A DNA stretch of 64,000 bases from Umezawaea tangerina (lineage in GTDB: Bacteria > Actinomycetota > Actinomycetes > Mycobacteriales > Pseudonocardiaceae), in contig NZ_PVTF01000008.1 in assembly GCF_003002815.1 (NCBI RefSeq), positions 545,887 through 609,886 on the forward strand, read 5' to 3'. The notes under the pieces were generated by a model that saw only the letters and a program-made list of their open reading frames with translations, searched no databases and had not been told where the DNA came from. Made by a program: the position numbers and the translations under genes. Numbering within the stretch: position 1 is the stretch's first letter; each line of letters opens with the position of its first letter. Below, piece by piece: positions 61,439 to 64,000 of the stretch.

Positions 61439-62854
61439 ATGACTCCACCGCACGGGCAGGCGACCTCGCGAGGCGACGACCGGGAACCCGGTGTCGACCT
61501 CCTGCCGGGGGTGTTCGCACCCTCCTACCTGCTGCCCGTGCCCGGTCGCAGGCCCGTTCGCCGGACCCCGCCGGGCGACCTCGTGGCGGAGGCGTTCGGC
61601 ATCGAGGGGGAGCGCTTCGGTCCGGAGGTCCCCGCGAACCGGGACGACCGGCCCCCTGATCCCGACGCCGTGTTCGGCACTCCCGGCCCGCCCCGCACCC
61701 ACGGCCCCGACTGCGCGGCCGCGCTCGCCGTTGCCGCGCTGGGCCGCGGCGTCGACCGGGCCGCCGCCGTGCGGTACGCGCGGGCGGCACTGGCCGACCC
61801 GGACTGCGGCGCCGACGCGGGCTGCGCGTGGCACGCGCTGGTGACCCTGGTCGAGGCGGACGACCTCCCCGCCGCCGACGCCGGGTGCGTGCGACTGGCC
61901 GCCACCCCGCTCGGCGACCAGGTCCGGGCCCTGGTCCGGGGCCGGATCAGCTTCCTGTCCGGCGACGCCGGGGGCGCCCGCGAGGTCCTGGAGGCACGGC
62001 TGGCAGCCGGCGTCGACCCCGCACTGGAGCCCGCCGCCACCGCCTGGCTCACCGACGCGCTGGTCGGGCTCGGCGACACCAGGACCGCGGGCGAGCTGCT
62101 GCTGCGGCGCGGCTACGCGGACGCCCTGCCCCGCGAGGTAGCCGGACGGCCGCTCGTCCTCGCCGCCCGCGGCGCCCTCCGGCTCGCCGAGGGCGGTGTC
62201 CTGCGCGGCGTCAAGGACTTCCTGCTCTGCGGCCGCGAGCTCGCCAACGCCGGTTTCGCCACCGGCGCCACCCTCACCTGGCGCTCACGTGCCGCCCTGG
62301 GCGCCCTCGCCCTGCGCTCCCACGACCTCGCCGTCGAACTCGCCCACACCGAACTGAAGTCCGCCCGCGCCTGGGAAGCCCCCCGCACCCTCGGCTGGGC
62401 TCTCTACGTGTCCGCACTCGCCGAAGCGGGCGACCGCGGCGTCGCCCTGATGACCGAGGCCGTCGACCTCCTCGACTTCGCCCACGCCCGCCACGAACTG
62501 GTCCGCGCCCTCTACGACCTCGCCCAGCTCCTCGACAACCGCGGCGACCTCAGCCGCGCGCGACGAGCCCTCAAACGCGCCACCGCCACCGCCGAGCAGT
62601 GCCACAACGCCTACTGGACCACCCACTGCACCCGCGCCCTGCGCACCCTCGCCGCCGGCACCCCAGAGGAAGTCCTCACCAACCAGGAAGCCAGAGTCGC
62701 CGAACTGGCCCGCGCCGGCTACCGCAACGACGAGATCGCCGCAAAAATGGGCCTGACCCGCCGCACCGTCGAGTTCCACCTCTCGGCCATCTACCGCAAG
62801 CTGGGCATCGCAGGCAGACGCGACCTGCACACCGCCATGACCGCCAGAGCCTGA
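61439..62854 (+). CDS. TPR-LuxR regulator, separate half of a SARP-LAL protein (copy 2)
   Basis: 471 residues from ATG 61439 (no clear ribosome site; possibly leaderless). A Pro-rich start is followed by TPR-like helices (A-A-L-A-V-A-A-L-G-R-G-V-D, F-L-L-C-G-R-E-L-A-N-A-G) and a LuxR helix-turn-helix: L-T-N-Q-E-A-R-V-A-E-L-A-R-A-G-Y-R-N-D-E-I-A, then R-T-V-E-F-H-L-S-A-I-Y-R-K-L-G-I. No ATPase. It is clearly paralogous to copy 1 and is paired here with divergent SARP copy 3. Confidence 0.88.
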   Translation: MTPPHGQATSRGDDREPGVDLLPGVFAPSYLLPVPGRRPVRRTPPGDLVAEAFGIEGERFGPEVPANRDDRPPDPDAVFGTPGPPRTHGPDCAAALAVAALGRGVDRAAAVRYARAALADPDCGADAGCAWHALVTLVEADDLPAADAGCVRLAATPLGDQVRALVRGRISFLSGDAGGAREVLEARLAAGVDPALEPAATAWLTDALVGLGDTRTAGELLLRRGYADALPREVAGRPLVLAARGALRLAEGGVLRGVKDFLLCGRELANAGFATGATLTWRSRAALGALALRSHDLAVELAHTELKSARAWEAPRTLGWALYVSALAEAGDRGVALMTEAVDLLDFAHARHELVRALYDLAQLLDNRGDLSRARRALKRATATAEQCHNAYWTTHCTRALRTLAAGTPEEVLTNQEARVAELARAGYRNDEIAAKMGLTRRTVEFHLSAIYRKLGIAGRRDLHTAMTARA

Positions 62855-62901
62855 AAACACAGCCCAAAAACACCCACCGCCCACTGATCCCACCGATGGC
62901 C

Positions 62902-62929
62902 GGTGAGCGGTGAGCGGTGAGCGGTGAGC
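62902..62929. repeat. Four tandem GGTGAGC heptamers
   Basis: Four exact head-to-tail copies of GGTGAGC lie 48 bp downstream of the regulator stop. It is a slippage-prone microsatellite and may have no function. Confidence 0.9.
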
Positions 62930-62976
62930 AAGCAAACACCCGAAACCACAACGAAACCGAGCACGCCCGTCCGCCC

Positions 62977-63097
62977 GTGCGGCCGACTTGACTTGGGGTT
63001 TTTGGGCTTAAACTTGCGGCGGCGGGCAGGCTCTACCACCTGCCCTTTTTCGCCCGACGAAGCCCAAAAAAGGGGCCCCAAGTCAAGTCGGCCGCAC
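62977..63097. repeat. 121-bp element with long terminal inverted repeats
   Basis: 22-bp arms 62977-62998 and 63076-63097 are perfectly complementary. After a short bulge on the right arm the pairing continues for 11 bp (TTTTTGGGCTT with AAGCCCAAAAA). The centre holds a second hairpin. The layout is that of a small non-coding mobile element (MITE-like) or a giant compound terminator. No target duplication was found by eye. Confidence 0.8.
63024..63050 (+). terminator. Intrinsic terminator nested in the inverted-repeat element
   Basis: GGGCAGG (63024-63030) and CCTGCCC (63039-63045) with an 8-nt loop are followed at once by TTTTT. It is the most canonical terminator in the window, reading rightward from TPR-LuxR copy 2. 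Confidence 0.8.
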
Positions 63098-63214
63098 CCG
63101 GAGACCGCTGTAGCGACACCCCGATTACACCTCAGCGACCAATATCCCGCTCACACCTCAGCACAGACATCCCGCCGAGCTCTCGACACCAACACCCGAT
63201 ACCAACCAAACCCA

Positions 63215-64000
63215 CTAACCAACCGACACCGCAGGTGCCAACCCCTCCACCGGCTCCATGTCCTCCGCCAGCTTCATGGCCTCCTCGATCAACGTCTCCA
63301 CGATCAGGTGCTCGGGCACGGTCTTGATCACCACGCCCTTCACGAAGATCTGTCCCTTGCCATTCCCCGACGCCACCCCGAGGTCCGCCTCCCGAGCCTC
63401 TCCCGGCCCGTTCACCACGCACCCCATCACCGCGACGCGAAGGGGGACCTCCATCCCCTCCAACCCCGCCGTGACCTGCTCCGCCAACGTGTACACGTCG
63501 ACCTGGGCCCGCCCGCACGACGGGCACGACACGATCTCCAGCTTGCGCGGCCGCAGGTTCAGCGTCTGCAGGATCTGGATCCCGACCTTGATCTCCTCCA
63601 CCGGCGGCGCCGACAGGGACACCCGGATCGTGTCGCCGATGCCCTGGCGCAGCAGCGCGCCGAACGCCACCGCGGACTTGATCGTCCCCTGGAACGCCGG
63701 TCCGGCCTCGGTCACGCCGAGGTGCAGCGGGTAGTCGCACCGCTCGGCCAGCTGCTCGTAGGCGGCCACCATCACGACCGGGTCGTTGTGCTTCACCGAG
63801 ATCTTGATGTCGTGGAAGTCGTGCTCCGCGAACAGCGAGGCCTCCCACAGCGCCGACTCCACCAGTGCCTCGGGGGTCGCCTTGCCGTACTTCGCCAGCA
63901 GCCGGGGGTCCAGCGACCCGGCGTTCACGCCGATGCGGATCGGGGTGCCGTGGTCCTTCGCGGCGGCCGCGATCTCCTTGACCTGGTCGTCGAACTTGCG
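63215..64000 (-). CDS. ispG: 4-hydroxy-3-methylbut-2-en-1-yl diphosphate synthase (5' partial)
   Basis: 261 residues of the C-terminal part are visible; the frame stays open to the right edge. S-C-P-S-C-G-R and G-C-V-V-N-G-P-G-E carry the three cysteines and the glutamate that hold the [4Fe-4S] cluster. [10 protein letters not shown] and I-S-V-K-H-N-D are substrate-site motifs. The enzyme makes HMBPP from MEcPP in the MEP pathway, the route to IPP/DMAPP. It is normally a housekeeping gene (with dxr and rseP-like genes upstream), so the cluster appears to be inserted beside it. Confidence 0.97.
   Translation of the reverse strand, partial: RKFDDQVKEIAAAAKDHGTPIRIGVNAGSLDPRLLAKYGKATPEALVESALWEASLFAEHDFHDIKISVKHNDPVVMVAAYEQLAERCDYPLHLGVTEAGPAFQGTIKSAVAFGALLRQGIGDTIRVSLSAPPVEEIKVGIQILQTLNLRPRKLEIVSCPSCGRAQVDVYTLAEQVTAGLEGMEVPLRVAVMGCVVNGPGEAREADLGVASGNGKGQIFVKGVVIKTVPEHLIVETLIEEAMKLAEDMEPVEGLAPAVSVG

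Overview
The window is high-GC (about 70 percent or more), with near-saturated GC at third codon positions, GTG starts and frequent 4-bp start/stop overlaps. Twin-arginine and LAXTG-type export signals, SARP regulators and an eCIS of the Streptomyces kind place it in a filamentous actinomycete. Pseudonocardiales (Saccharothrix, Lentzea or Actinosynnema type) is my best guess, but that is an impression and not a computed placement.

Left part (1-24 kb). A cell-wall-anchored repeat protein runs in from the left edge. Next comes a long, mostly minus-strand extracellular contractile injection system (eCIS, phage-tail-like) locus reading from 18219 down to about 2292: sheath, two tube proteins, a tail assembly protein, a tiny DUF6760-like gene, a DUF4157 (HELVH) protein, a third tube protein, a tube/Afp7-like fusion, a VgrG-like spike hub, a gp25-like protein, a baseplate J-like protein, a zinc-ribbon/polyproline/membrane protein, a tail protein I and a membrane Ig-like protein. 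A DUF4255 gene and a PAAR tip gene lie inside it in reverse orientation. Divergent from the sheath operon are two plus-strand genes: a protein with three tandem Trp-rich repeats, and a cysteine-free protein whose centre carries every key residue I can recall of the CD38/ADP-ribosyl cyclase active site. The second is my best candidate for an undescribed NAD-targeting eCIS cargo. A large LAL-type LuxR regulator and an orphan response-regulator-like protein close the region.

Middle part (25-35 kb). Accessory genes: a NYN-domain protein with a cold-shock-like tail, a lipase fused to four EF-hands, a short UvrA-like ABC ATPase with VOC and AraC genes, a divergent PadR/SnoaL pair, a perfect 24-bp hairpin, an array of about 24-bp palindromic repeats, and a Tat-exported multicopper oxidase with a membrane partner.

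Right part (35-51 kb). A biosynthetic cluster that I read as a meroterpenoid, probably indole-terpenoid, pathway. It has two trans-isoprenyl diphosphate synthase family proteins, a FAD epoxidase-like protein, a tryptophan-dioxygenase-family protein, a P450 with its own ferredoxin and reductase, an aromatic-type FAD monooxygenase, an epoxide-hydrolase/SnoaL-like protein, a flavin reductase plus an acyl-CoA-dehydrogenase-fold monooxygenase (XiaF-like), a membrane terpene cyclase of the PaxB/Pyr4 type, an exporter and two TetR regulators. An AfsA-like gene follows.

Regulator block and edge (52-64 kb). Three SARP-ATPase proteins that all stop at the same point and two separate TPR-LuxR proteins look like the two halves of SARP-LAL regulators. 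A second orphan response regulator sits among them. The window ends inside ispG of the MEP pathway, which supplies isoprenoid precursors. No tRNA, rRNA, CRISPR array or intact insertion sequence was seen.
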